Shown in pieces: positions 53,546 to 63,514 of a stretch of DNA of 64,000 nt. Both the position numbers and the translations under genes were made by a program. Under the pieces are notes generated by a model that was given only the letters and a program-made list of their open reading frames with translations, was not told where the DNA came from and ran no database searches. The stretch's first letter is position 1. Each line of letters starts with the position of its first letter. Source of the stretch: Lachnospiraceae bacterium (GTDB lineage: Bacteria > Bacillota > Clostridia > Lachnospirales > Lachnospiraceae); NCBI GenBank assembly GCA_022774505.1, contig JALFLW010000030.1:32955-96954 (forward strand), given 5' to 3'.

Positions 53546-54967
53546 ATGATCATAAAAAGGGAAAAGGAATATCACCGGTTGTGCGAAGCGTATGAGGCAC
53601 CGGAAAACCGTCTTGTCATCTTGACCGGACGGAGAGGCATTGGAAAAAGTACGCTGGTGCGTCAGTTTATCAGAGAAAAGAACGCATATATCTATGAAGG
53701 CGTGGAATGTTCCGGGGAGAGACAGAAACAGCTGTTGAAGACAAGCTGGCAGAATTTATATCATTTTGGTGAGACGCAGGAAAAACAATCTGCGATCAGC
53801 AGGATCCGGCAAACGGTCAGTGAAAATACATATTTGGGGATTTTTCAGCAGATCAGTCGTAGTAAGCCGGACAAAACAGTTATTGTGATAGAGGATTTTA
53901 TGAAGATCACCGGAACTGATCCGATATTTTATGATGACATTACTACTCTCTTAAAGCAGGAAGAAAATATAATGGTGATCATGACCTCGTCTACCATGAA
54001 TTGGAGAGAAGAGGAAGCCGGGATCTCCCAGAGAAATTTTGTCGGACAGATTACGGACAGAATTGTATTAGGAGAATTTGAATTGCTGGAAATGATGAAA
54101 TATTTCCGGGGGTTATCCATGGCAGATGTAATACAGATATATGCATTGCTTGGAGGTGTTCCGGGATATTTGAAATATTGGGATGTCCATGGATCAGTAC
54201 AGAAAAATATTTTGAAACTATATATTGAAAAGGATGGGCAGCTCCGGGGAGAGGCAGAGAATTATTTAAGATCTGAGCTTAGAGAGCTGTCTCTCTACAA
54301 TACAGTTTTGGAAGCCATGGGAAAAGGTGTTGTCCGGCTGAATGATATTCATGAGCAGACTGGGTTTGGCAGAGCGAAGATCAGTGTTTATATGAAAAAT
54401 CTCAAAAAGCTGGGGGTTGTTGCAAAGTGCAAAACGATTGATCTTAAGTGTAGGGAAAAAGGAATGAAAGGAATGTATGAGATCACAGATTCTGTTGTTC
54501 ATTTCTGGTCGAGATTTCTTTATCCGGCACAGACAGAGCTTGCTTTGCTGTCACAGGAGGAATTTTACAAAAAAAGAATAGAACCATATTTAGAAGAGTA
54601 TACATCGGTATATTTTGAACGGGTATGTGTCCGATATATGGGATTGATGACAAAATATAAAAACCGTTCAGAATTTGATGGAAGAACGGGAGCATGGTAT
54701 GGAGAAAAAGGCCATATTCCTTATGTCATGGAGAGCAGAGATGATAAATATCAGATTGTTTACGGCAGATGGATTGAGAAGGCATTTTCAAGAAAAGATC
54801 TGGAAAGATTCGTAAGATATCTGATATCTGCCGGAATCGAGGCGGAACAATATTATATATTTACAAAATCTGATTTTGATGAACAGCTGCGGCAAAAGGC
54901 GGCCAGAGTGAAAAATATGCATCTGATCAATTTTTCTAATATAAGATCAGAAAAGGGGAGTGTATAG
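53546..54967 (+). CDS. Archaeal-type AAA ATPase with DUF234-like C-terminus
   Basis: 473 residues. Walker [10 protein letters not shown] (28-36), a Walker B-like [10 protein letters not shown], the winged-helix region ([46 protein letters not shown]), then a DUF234-like C-domain. In that domain the nuclease motifs are degenerate: [16 protein letters not shown] has lost the Asp after the Ile, and [10 protein letters not shown] stands where ECKW is normal. ATG 53546 follows AAGAGGATGCGT. Role unknown. Confidence 0.82.
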   Translation: MIIKREKEYHRLCEAYEAPENRLVILTGRRGIGKSTLVRQFIREKNAYIYEGVECSGERQKQLLKTSWQNLYHFGETQEKQSAISRIRQTVSENTYLGIFQQISRSKPDKTVIVIEDFMKITGTDPIFYDDITTLLKQEENIMVIMTSSTMNWREEEAGISQRNFVGQITDRIVLGEFELLEMMKYFRGLSMADVIQIYALLGGVPGYLKYWDVHGSVQKNILKLYIEKDGQLRGEAENYLRSELRELSLYNTVLEAMGKGVVRLNDIHEQTGFGRAKISVYMKNLKKLGVVAKCKTIDLKCREKGMKGMYEITDSVVHFWSRFLYPAQTELALLSQEEFYKKRIEPYLEEYTSVYFERVCVRYMGLMTKYKNRSEFDGRTGAWYGEKGHIPYVMESRDDKYQIVYGRWIEKAFSRKDLERFVRYLISAGIEAEQYYIFTKSDFDEQLRQKAARVKNMHLINFSNIRSEKGSV

Positions 54968-55010
54968 GCGGCACAAAGCTTGTGGATTTAGAAAGAAATG
55001 GAGGAATATT

Positions 55011-56324
55011 ATGTATCGTTTAACATCAAATCTTGTGATTTACAGAAATTTTGGCGAGGAGAATAATATACTGTTTTCATTAGCGGATATTTGTGAAAGA
55101 TTTTATTCCGGGGAATATGTGAAAGAGGATCTCATAACTGATATTTATGCACAGATCAACCGTTTGCTTGATATTTCTACCAGATATGGATTTGATAGAA
55201 ATTTGTGGCATAATTATCTTGCTTTTTTGCTGGCAATGAATGAAAATCCGTTTACGATGGTTTCGGAAAAGGTAGGCGCCAATGATGGCTCGGTAAATGA
55301 ATTTGCAAAGAATGATTTTCATATTTTTAAAAAATTATTTGATTATGATTTCAGCCCGATAGAGCTGGAGCTTGGGATTTCCTGTTTTTCGACGATCCTT
55401 AATTATAAGGCGATCGTGAAGAGTGAGCAGATATATAATAAGAGTGTCAGTGAAAAGGTACAGGAGCTGAGCGCACAGATAGAGAAGGCTTCCGGTGAAG
55501 AAGAATTATATTGTATTGTAACAGAGTTTTATAAGAAGTACGGTGTTGGAAAGTTTGGATTAAACAAAGCGTTCCGGATCAGTCATGACGAGGAATATGG
55601 TCTGCTAAGTCCGATCACGACTACAGGAGATATGGTATTGGATGATCTGATCGGTTATGAGCAGCAGAAGCAGAAGCTGATAGAAAACACGGAGGCATTC
55701 GTGGCCGGCAGGAAAGCCAATAATGTTTTGCTCTTTGGGGATGCCGGAACAGGAAAGTCAACCAGTGTTAAGGCAATCCTGAATCAATATTACAGCAGAG
55801 GGCTTCGGATGATCGAGGTGTATAAGCATCAATTTAAGGATCTTTCTGCCGTGATCGCGGAGATAAAAAATAGAAATTACCGTTTCATTATCTACATGGA
55901 TGATCTATCCTTTGAAGAGTTTGAGATTGAATATAAATACCTCAAAGCAGTTATCGAAGGGGGGCTGGAAACAAAACCGGACAATATATTGATCTATGCA
56001 ACATCAAACAGACGCCATCTGATCCGTGAAACATGGAGTGACCGGTCTGATATGTCGCAGGATGAGCTTCACCGGTCTGATACAATGCAGGAAAAATTAT
56101 CATTAGTTGCCCGGTTTGGTGTTACAATAGGATATTACAAGCCGTCGCAGCAGGAGTATTTTGATATCGTATTGCAATTGGCAAAGCGTTATCCGGAGAT
56201 CACATTGACAGATGATGAATTAAAATTAAAAGCAAACCAATGGGAATTAAGTCACGGTGGAATATCAGGACGGACCGCACAGCAGTTTATTAATCATCTT
56301 GCAGGAATGCCGGCAGATGATTAA
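55011..56324 (+). CDS. DUF815 family AAA ATPase
   Basis: 437 residues. An all-helical N-terminal half with the [11 protein letters not shown] segment and a C-terminal AAA core: [49 protein letters not shown] (Walker A), [14 protein letters not shown] (Walker B), ATSNRRHLI (sensor 1), then a helical lid. Family common in Clostridia with unknown biochemical role. GGAGGAATATT precedes the ATG at 55011; the 43-bp step from the preceding ATPase suggests co-transcription. Confidence 0.88.
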   Translation: MYRLTSNLVIYRNFGEENNILFSLADICERFYSGEYVKEDLITDIYAQINRLLDISTRYGFDRNLWHNYLAFLLAMNENPFTMVSEKVGANDGSVNEFAKNDFHIFKKLFDYDFSPIELELGISCFSTILNYKAIVKSEQIYNKSVSEKVQELSAQIEKASGEEELYCIVTEFYKKYGVGKFGLNKAFRISHDEEYGLLSPITTTGDMVLDDLIGYEQQKQKLIENTEAFVAGRKANNVLLFGDAGTGKSTSVKAILNQYYSRGLRMIEVYKHQFKDLSAVIAEIKNRNYRFIIYMDDLSFEEFEIEYKYLKAVIEGGLETKPDNILIYATSNRRHLIRETWSDRSDMSQDELHRSDTMQEKLSLVARFGVTIGYYKPSQQEYFDIVLQLAKRYPEITLTDDELKLKANQWELSHGGISGRTAQQFINHLAGMPADD

Positions 56325-56345
56325 ACAGAAAGGGAGGAATCAAGC

Positions 56346-57560
56346 ATGAGCAGGAAAGAAAGATGGATCAGGGGGCTTATCGCTGCAATTCTTGTTTTTG
56401 CAGCAGGACTGTTTTTGAATGATACATATGCATCCGCAGCGGGGGATTGGAAGGGAGCAAAGAAAGAGATCATCAATGGTTACAAAAAATATCAGACAAG
56501 TGTGGATGTCAGAAAATACAATCTGAACTATGCAAAGGAATATACCAGCTTAAAGAATACGATGAGCCAGGTGGTCAGTGAGACGCCTTCTCTGTTTTAT
56601 GCCGGAACTCAGTTTTATGTATCCCGAAACAAAAATACCAATCAGATAGTAAGTATCACATTAGGATACAAAAAAGATTACATAAAGGCTGATGGGTCAG
56701 TCAGAAAGACAAAGATCAAGAGTACGAAACAGAAGCTGGACGAAGCGATCAATCAGGTGCTTTTATCAGTCCTTCCGTCTATGAGTGAGGTGGAGAAAGC
56801 AATGATCCTTCATGACAGCCTGGTAAGCAGCACTGCCTATACCGATAATTCGAGTGATGAATCCAGAACGACGCCGGTCGGTGTGTTCTTGAAACATAAG
56901 GCAAATTGTGAAGGGTATTCCAAAGCTTATGCGATCCTGATGCAGAGAGTGGGAATACCGGTAAAACTGGTATCCTCCAAGAAAATGCTGCATATGTGGA
57001 ATGCAGTCAGGATCGATAAGAAATGGTATCATGTCGACGTGACATGGGACGATCCTATGAATGCAAAGGATAAAACAGATCAATATGGCAGAGTTATGCA
57101 TGAAAACTTTTTATGCAGTACAGCACGAATGCAGAAGTTAAAACATTATGACTTCAATGGGCCACAGGCCGTCAGTACAAAATATGATAAACGCTATTGG
57201 AAAAATGTAAAGAGCAGCGTGTTTTATACAAATGGAAAATGGATATATATGACGAAAAAAGGAATTGAGCAGAGAGACAGACTGGATAAAGGAACTTCCA
57301 CTGTTTTATATAATGTGACAGGAGATAATCTGGTTCAGTTTGATGCCGACAATTACTATTTTATAGGTTATAACAGTATCTTTTTGTATTCGTATAAAAC
57401 AAACAGTGCCAAGGTAGTATGGAAGACCACGGATGTTTATTCCAAAAACTGTACATTAGACCAGATAAAATTCGTCAACAATAAATTGTATTATCGTGTT
57501 TATGAAAAAGGAAAACATATATCCAATAAAATGACGCCAAAAGAGGATGGCACATTATGA
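56346..57560 (+). CDS. Secreted transglutaminase-like protein
   Basis: 404 residues with an N-terminal signal sequence (about 1-31, cut near ASA-A). A transglutaminase-core Cys-His-Asp triad is visible: C188 in HKANCEGYSKAYAILM, H216 in MLHMWNAVRID and D231 in WYHVDVTWDDP. The C-terminal part (about 260-404) is Lys-rich with blade-like YFIGYNSIFLYSYKT repeats, perhaps cell-wall binding (DUF5050-like). Bacterial members can be proteases or crosslinkers. The stop overlaps the glycosyltransferase start by 4 bp. Confidence 0.85.
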   Translation: MSRKERWIRGLIAAILVFAAGLFLNDTYASAAGDWKGAKKEIINGYKKYQTSVDVRKYNLNYAKEYTSLKNTMSQVVSETPSLFYAGTQFYVSRNKNTNQIVSITLGYKKDYIKADGSVRKTKIKSTKQKLDEAINQVLLSVLPSMSEVEKAMILHDSLVSSTAYTDNSSDESRTTPVGVFLKHKANCEGYSKAYAILMQRVGIPVKLVSSKKMLHMWNAVRIDKKWYHVDVTWDDPMNAKDKTDQYGRVMHENFLCSTARMQKLKHYDFNGPQAVSTKYDKRYWKNVKSSVFYTNGKWIYMTKKGIEQRDRLDKGTSTVLYNVTGDNLVQFDADNYYFIGYNSIFLYSYKTNSAKVVWKTTDVYSKNCTLDQIKFVNNKLYYRVYEKGKHISNKMTPKEDGTL

Positions 57561-58843
57561 AAGAATTAGGGATTGTCGTTTGCAATTATAATAAAAAGGA
57601 TGATGTTTTAGCTTGTATTCAGAGCATTTTTGAATCTAAATATCAGGATTATGATCTGTATGTGGTGGACAATGCTTCGGAGGATGATTCTGTGCAGGCG
57701 ATACGTGACAGATACGGAAAAAATCTGACGCTGATAGAAAACAAAAGCAATCTCGGTGGATCGGGTGGCTTTAATACAGGACTTAGGGCTGCCTATGAAA
57801 AAGGATATCCATATTTAATGTGTGTGGACAATGATGCACTTCTTGATGAGAATGCAATAGGAGAACTGATCTGTTTTCTGAAGGAGCATCCGGAGACCGG
57901 AATAGCAGCAGCCAAGATTTATCACCGTGAGGCTCCGGACTATGTACAACAATTTGGACAGAAGATCGATTTTGAAAATTTCTGTACAGAGGTAGAATAT
58001 CTGAATGTCTATGAGGATGGCAGTATGCCACCATATGTATATACGGATGCTGTGGCAGCCTGTGCACTTGTTATAAGACGGCAAGTGATCGATCAGATTG
58101 GTTTTATGCCGGAGGAAAATTTTCTTTACTGGGATGATACGGAGTGGTGTTACCGGTGTAATCTGGCAGGCTGGAAAGTAGCATCGGTAGGGAATGCAGC
58201 AGCACTTCATGCCATGGGAGCAAAAAAAGAAATTGATAATACCTTTCCGACATACTATGCATGGAGAAACTGGCTTCGTTTTTTTATGAAATATACTCAC
58301 AAAGAAAACCGGGAGAAACTGGTGGAGACATTTTTGGACAGTATGTTTCAGATTGTGTATGAGGGGATCCATAAAGGAGAAAAAAACAGAACCAGAACGG
58401 TGATGCTTGCCTATGATGATGCAATCCATGGGGTAAGCGGAAAGGCTGGAGAAAATCGTATATTTCCGGTGGATTTTGCAGAGAAACCGTGGCAGGAGCT
58501 GTTTGCCTCGGAGGACAGTTTTGCAATGTATGCCGGAAATTATCCGGGGCAGGTAGAGGATATTATGGAAAAATCCCGCAGGATGGGATATGATATTACG
58601 TGGTATCAGGAGGACAAGCATCCGGAAGGTGTGAGAGAAATCATACTATGTGACAGCATCTTTCAGATAGAGGATCTTAGTCTTCAAAAGATATATATTG
58701 ATATTAATGACTGCATATTAGCATCCGAGGATGATGTACTGGATGTGATAAATTATAATTATAGCAGACGCAGTTTTATAGAGGCACAGAAGCCGGTCTT
58801 TATGGAAGGGATACGGCGTCAGGCTTCCGAGGAAAAAGCATGA
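57557..58843 (+). CDS. Glycosyltransferase family 2 with C-terminal extension
   Basis: 428 residues. GT-A fold: IVVCNYNKKDDVLACIQSIF, VVDNASEDDSVQAI, NLGGSGGFNTGLRAA, the DxD-type LMCVDNDALLDENAI, and FLYWDDTEWCYRC in the acceptor region. The pattern resembles rhamnosyl/galactofuranosyl transferases. About 140 extra residues at the C-terminus (VSGKAGENRIFPVDF onwards) form a possible separate domain. There are no membrane segments. Coupled by ATGA to the secreted transglutaminase-like gene. Confidence 0.88.
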   Translation: MKELGIVVCNYNKKDDVLACIQSIFESKYQDYDLYVVDNASEDDSVQAIRDRYGKNLTLIENKSNLGGSGGFNTGLRAAYEKGYPYLMCVDNDALLDENAIGELICFLKEHPETGIAAAKIYHREAPDYVQQFGQKIDFENFCTEVEYLNVYEDGSMPPYVYTDAVAACALVIRRQVIDQIGFMPEENFLYWDDTEWCYRCNLAGWKVASVGNAAALHAMGAKKEIDNTFPTYYAWRNWLRFFMKYTHKENREKLVETFLDSMFQIVYEGIHKGEKNRTRTVMLAYDDAIHGVSGKAGENRIFPVDFAEKPWQELFASEDSFAMYAGNYPGQVEDIMEKSRRMGYDITWYQEDKHPEGVREIILCDSIFQIEDLSLQKIYIDINDCILASEDDVLDVINYNYSRRSFIEAQKPVFMEGIRRQASEEKA

Positions 58844-58859
58844 AAGGGATGAGTGAATT

Positions 58860-59342
58860 ATGAAGAAAAAGGTTTTTTCGATTTTAGCAGATAATACTTC
58901 AGGTGTACTGAGCAGGGTATCCGGTTTATTCAGCCGGCGCGGATTTAATATTGACAGTTTTACAGCGGGAGAAACAGAGGACCCGTCTATTTCCCGTATG
59001 ACAGTTGTGGCGAGAGGGGACGATATCAGTCTGGATCAGATTGAAAAGCAGCTCGCCAAACTGGAAGATGTAAGAGAAGTCAAGGAGTTAAAGGATGGAC
59101 GGGCAGTCTGCAGAGAGCTTGTACTTATCACAGTCGGTGTGACTCCGGAGGAACGACCGGCTCTGGTATCTGTGGTTGATATTTTCCGTGCCAATATCGT
59201 GGATGTTGAGAAGGATTCCGTGATGATCGAGATGACCGGAAACCAATCGAAGGTAAATGCTTTTATCGAATTGCTGGATGGCTATGAGATAAAAGAAATG
59301 GTACGCACCGGTATTGCCGGTCTGACAAGAGGTGCCATATAA
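58860..59342 (+). CDS. ilvN: Acetolactate synthase small (regulatory) subunit
   Basis: 160 residues: an N-terminal ACT domain (MKKKVFSILADNTSGVLSRVSGLFSRRGFNIDSFTAGETEDPSISRMTVV) and a C-terminal ALS-subunit domain (ELVLITVGVTPEERPALVSVVDIFRANIVDVEKDSVMIEMTG...). It gives valine feedback to IlvB/IlvI, whose gene is not in the window. An ilvC follows after the GntR gene. AAAGGGATGAGTGAATT precedes the start. Confidence 0.95.
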   Translation: MKKKVFSILADNTSGVLSRVSGLFSRRGFNIDSFTAGETEDPSISRMTVVARGDDISLDQIEKQLAKLEDVREVKELKDGRAVCRELVLITVGVTPEERPALVSVVDIFRANIVDVEKDSVMIEMTGNQSKVNAFIELLDGYEIKEMVRTGIAGLTRGAI

Positions 59343-59385
59343 GAATCGTGACGGAAATGATCGGACAAGATGACAGGACTTCTAT

Positions 59386-60105
59386 ATGAAGGGACAAAAA
59401 AGAATGAGAACTCATGGTGAGAATTTATCGCAGCGCACCGCAGATGCGTTACGGCAGATGATATTAGAAAAGGAAGAATATACATTTGGAGAAAAACTGC
59501 CAAATGAAAATGAACTGTCGGAAAAAATGGGAGTAAGCCGTACAACGCTTAGGGAAGCTATACGGATATTAGTGTCCGAAGGAATCCTGACGGTGCAGCG
59601 GGGGCGTGGAACCTTTGTGGCAGAACAGGCGGACAGGCTGGCGGACAGCAGGATAAGCATGCAGAGCTTTTCTGACATGCAGGTGACACTCCGTGATCTG
59701 TATGAGACACGCATGATATTTGAACCGGAAGCTGCCGCCTTGGCCTGCAGAAGGGCAACCGACGAGGAGATAGGGCATATTCTGGAACTGGGCAGAGAAT
59801 GTCAGAGGCATTTGGAGGAAAATCCTACAGGAAAGGAAAGGATCGAGTCAGAAAGCCAGTTTCATGGAGCGATTCTTAAAGCATCGCATAATGAATTTAT
59901 CAGCCGGTTTATGCCTATGCTTACAGAAACGATCGAGAAAACATTTGCATTGGATTTTAACCTTGATGTGATCGCGGAGGATGCCTATAAAGACCATATT
60001 CTGATCATGAACTTTTTGGAAAAACGGGATGCTGAGGGAATTAAAAGTGCAGTTACAATCCATCTGCATCATGCATTTTTGACAGAACAGTTAAATTGGC
60101 AATAA
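59386..60105 (+). CDS. GntR/FadR-type regulator (FCD domain)
   Basis: 239 residues. N-terminal winged HTH ([64 protein letters not shown]) and a C-terminal helical FCD ligand domain ([55 protein letters not shown] with metal-binding His residues). It lies between ilvN and ilvC, and a large inverted repeat sits at the ilvC start region, so it probably controls ilvC and perhaps itself. Ligand unknown; FCD proteins usually sense carboxylic acids. ATG 59404 is an alternative start. Confidence 0.92.
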   Translation: MKGQKRMRTHGENLSQRTADALRQMILEKEEYTFGEKLPNENELSEKMGVSRTTLREAIRILVSEGILTVQRGRGTFVAEQADRLADSRISMQSFSDMQVTLRDLYETRMIFEPEAAALACRRATDEEIGHILELGRECQRHLEENPTGKERIESESQFHGAILKASHNEFISRFMPMLTETIEKTFALDFNLDVIAEDAYKDHILIMNFLEKRDAEGIKSAVTIHLHHAFLTEQLNWQ

Positions 60106-60132
60106 ATTTTTTGATAAATTTAAAAGAATATA

Positions 60133-60194
60133 TTGACAAGTGATGAAAATAGTTTTAAAATCAATGTCATACAAGTTGAACGAGTTGTATGACA
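60133..60194 (+). promoter_or_regulatory. ilvC promoter with GntR-type operator
   Basis: TTGACA (60133-60138) and TAAAAT (60156-60161) are 17 bp apart. Directly at the predicted transcription start is a perfect 10-bp inverted repeat, TGTCATACAA (60165-60174) and TTGTATGACA (60185-60194), spaced by 10 bp. The half-site holds the GTnnnAC-like arrangement typical of FadR-group regulators. Confidence 0.82.
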
Positions 60195-60228
60195 AGTTTG
60201 CTGGAAGAAATTATTTAGGAGGAATTAA

Positions 60229-61257
<1,029 letters not shown>

Positions 61258-61292
61258 TTCCATTGTTTTGATCTGCAGAACATAATTTATGG

Positions 61293-61337
61293 GAGCTGCA
61301 TGTCTTACCTGCAAGTAAGATATGCAGCTCTTTTTTT
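61293..61337 (+). terminator. Rho-independent terminator after ilvC
   Basis: Stem GAGCTGCATGTCTTAC against GTAAGATATGCAGCTC (61293-61330, one mismatch) followed by eight T. Confidence 0.92.
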
Positions 61338-61338
61338 A

Positions 61339-61434
61339 GTGTATAGGAAAATGCTCGTAGTGTAGAGGGAAGCCAACGAGAATTGCGAAGCAATTCTTGG
61401 AGGGCAAAACGCTGGTTTTGCCCTTTTTTATTGG
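61339..61434 (+). repeat. Repeat debris: palindrome-family fragment plus duplicated terminator
   Basis: TATAGGAAAATGC (61342-61354) resembles the start of the 8808-8893 copy. Then a GAATTGC/GCAATTC hairpin (about 61380-61396) and, at 61404-61430, a terminator-type hairpin identical over more than 20 bp to that at 26296-26323, with T-run. It lies between core ilvC and the restriction locus. Confidence 0.55.
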
Positions 61435-61439
61435 ATGTG

Positions 61440-61577
61440 ATGAAAAAGCTGGAGATACAGCTAGATGAAGAGGTGTTTTATAGGGAACTTCAGCGTATTT
61501 ATGATGAGAGAGTTAGTAGAGATACTGATAAAGAAAAGATGGAAGATAGGATGCGGAATAGGGGTAGAGGGAGATGA
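61440..61577 (+). CDS. Small basic ORF, possibly a gene remnant
   Basis: A 45-residue frame (MKKLEIQLDEEVFYRELQRI...) of charged helical type, ending in RNRGRGR. No clear ribosome site precedes it, as it starts just after the duplicated terminator. It is not recognised; it may be the tail of a lost gene in the repeat-rich junction, or spurious. Confidence 0.25.
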   Translation: MKKLEIQLDEEVFYRELQRIYDERVSRDTDKEKMEDRMRNRGRGR

Positions 61578-61607
61578 TTCCTCTGCTCGTTCTTTTCGTG
61601 TATAATT

Positions 61608-61648
61608 TTATGCATGATTTCGAGAACTCGAAATTCGTAATTGCATAA
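61608..61648. promoter_or_regulatory. Palindromic site upstream of the XRE gene
   Basis: Outer arms TTATGCA (61608-61614) and TGCATAA (61642-61648) enclose a tighter palindrome ATTTCGAG-AA-CTCGAAAT (61617-61634). A -10-like TATAAT (61663-61668) lies downstream. Possible operator for the neighbouring regulator or a recombination site. Confidence 0.5.
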
Positions 61649-61718
61649 GCGAAAAACTGATGATATAATAAAAATCAAGATAAAAGGACTATTTGACGTG
61701 ATAATCGGAGGAAATAAC

Positions 61719-61934
61719 ATGTCAGAAAATCAAGTGAAAATAACTTATAAACCTTTATGGAAGTTGTTAATTGATAAGGATATGACGAAAACTGAATTGA
61801 GAAAGAAAACACAGATAGCACCAAGTACATTTACCAAAATGAACAACGACCAACAAGTATCGTTAGATATACTGGCTAGGATATGTGTTGAATTGAAATG
61901 TGGCTTTGATGATATTGTGGAGATAGAACGATAG
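61719..61934 (+). CDS. Small XRE/Cro-type HTH regulator
   Basis: 71 residues. The HTH part MTKTELRKKTQIAPSTFTKMNNDQQVSLDILARICVELKCGFDDIVEI is the short single-domain form common beside restriction-modification and mobile loci. ATG 61719 has CGGAGG upstream. It lies 74 bp before hsdM and may act as its controller. Base composition is more AT-rich than the ilvC side. Confidence 0.88.
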   Translation: MSENQVKITYKPLWKLLIDKDMTKTELRKKTQIAPSTFTKMNNDQQVSLDILARICVELKCGFDDIVEIER

Positions 61935-62008
61935 TGATATTGCAAAATGAAGAAATATGTGCAGATACAGATAAATATAGTAAGTTGCTAATAGAAAGGA
62001 ATTTATAA

Positions 62009-63514
62009 ATGGCAGTTCAAAATAATGCTAACATTGGCTTTGAAAAACAAATATGGGATGCGGCTTGTGTTCTTTGGGGACACATTCCGGCAGCAGAATA
62101 TAGAAAGGTTATCGTAGGACTTATTTTTTTGCGTTATATATCAAGTGCATTTGAAAAACGATATCAACAGCTTGTTGAAGAAGGCGATGGTTTTGAAGAT
62201 GATAAGGATGCATACGCAGAAGATAATATTTTCTTTGTACCAGAGGATGCCCGTTGGAGCAAGATTGCATCTGCAGCGCATACTCCAGAAATTGGCGCTG
62301 TTATCGACGATGCAATGAGAGCTATTGAAAAGGAAAATACAACTCTTAAAAATGTGCTTCCAAAGAATTATGCAAGTCCAGATTTGGATAAGCGAGTATT
62401 AGGCGAGGTTGTTGATCTTTTCACTAATATGGATATGGGAGATACAGAAGAAAGCAAAGACCTGCTTGGCAGAACATACGAATATTGTATTCAGCAGTTT
62501 GCAGCATACGAAGGTGTTAAGGGTGGCGAGTTCTATACGCCTGCAAGTATTGTTAAAACAATCGTTGCTATTTTGAAACCATTCAAAAACTGTCGTGTAT
62601 ATGACCCATGCTGTGGTTCGGGTGGTATGTTTGTTCAGAGTGCAAAATTTATCCAGGCACACAGTGGCAAACGCGGAGAAATCGCTGTTTATGGTCAAGA
62701 GTCTAATGCTGATACTTGGAAGATGGCAAAAATGAATATGGCTATTCGTGGTATCGATGCGGATTTTGGACCTTATCAGGCAGATACATTTTTCAATGAT
62801 TTACATAAAACACTTAAAGCTGATTTTATTATGGCAAATCCGCCATTCAATCTTTCAAACTGGGGACAAGACAAGTTAAAAGATGATGTTAGATGGAAAT
62901 ATGGAACGCCACCAGCAGGAAATGCCAACTATGCGTGGATTCAGCATATGATACATCATCTTGCACCGAATGGAAAAATTGGCCTTGTACTTGCTAATGG
63001 TGCGTTGTCATCTCAATCAAGTGGTGAGGGAGACATCAGAAAGAATATTATTCAGGCAGACCTTGTAGAAGGTATCGTTGCACTGCCTACGCAGTTATTT
63101 TACAGCGTTACAATTCCGGTTACACTTTGGTTTATTTCTAGGAACAAAAAGCAGAAAGGTAAAACCTTATTTATAGATGCCCGGAAGATGGGTTATATGG
63201 TTGACCGCAAGCATAGAGATTTTACAGATGAAGATATTCAGAAGTTGTCTGATACATTTACAGCATTTCAAGATGGTACGCTTGAAGATGTGAAAGGATT
63301 CTGTGCAGTAGCAGATCTTAAAGAAATCGAAAAGCAAGACTTTATCCTTACACCGGGCAGATATGTTGGTATTGAAGAAACTCCGGATGATGGAGAACCA
63401 TTTGAAGAAAAGATGACACGCCTTACATCAGAGCTTTCAGATATGTTTGCAAAGTCTCATGAGTTGGAAGAAGAAATTCGTAGGAAACTGGGGGCGATTG
63501 GGTATGAAATATAA
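62009..63514 (+). CDS. hsdM: Type I restriction-modification DNA methyltransferase subunit HsdM
   Basis: 501 residues. N-terminal HsdM helical domain (FEKQIWDAACVLWGHIPAAEYRKVIVGLIFLRYISSAFEKRY), then the N6-adenine MTase core with motif I YDPCCGSGGMF, ELLGRTYEYCIQQFAAYEGVKGGEFYTP-like region and motif IV ADFIMANPPFNLSNWG. It makes the modification complex with HsdS. AGAAAGGAATTTAT precedes the ATG. The hsdS start overlaps its end by 11 bp. HsdR is not in the window. Confidence 0.97.
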   Translation: MAVQNNANIGFEKQIWDAACVLWGHIPAAEYRKVIVGLIFLRYISSAFEKRYQQLVEEGDGFEDDKDAYAEDNIFFVPEDARWSKIASAAHTPEIGAVIDDAMRAIEKENTTLKNVLPKNYASPDLDKRVLGEVVDLFTNMDMGDTEESKDLLGRTYEYCIQQFAAYEGVKGGEFYTPASIVKTIVAILKPFKNCRVYDPCCGSGGMFVQSAKFIQAHSGKRGEIAVYGQESNADTWKMAKMNMAIRGIDADFGPYQADTFFNDLHKTLKADFIMANPPFNLSNWGQDKLKDDVRWKYGTPPAGNANYAWIQHMIHHLAPNGKIGLVLANGALSSQSSGEGDIRKNIIQADLVEGIVALPTQLFYSVTIPVTLWFISRNKKQKGKTLFIDARKMGYMVDRKHRDFTDEDIQKLSDTFTAFQDGTLEDVKGFCAVADLKEIEKQDFILTPGRYVGIEETPDDGEPFEEKMTRLTSELSDMFAKSHELEEEIRRKLGAIGYEI

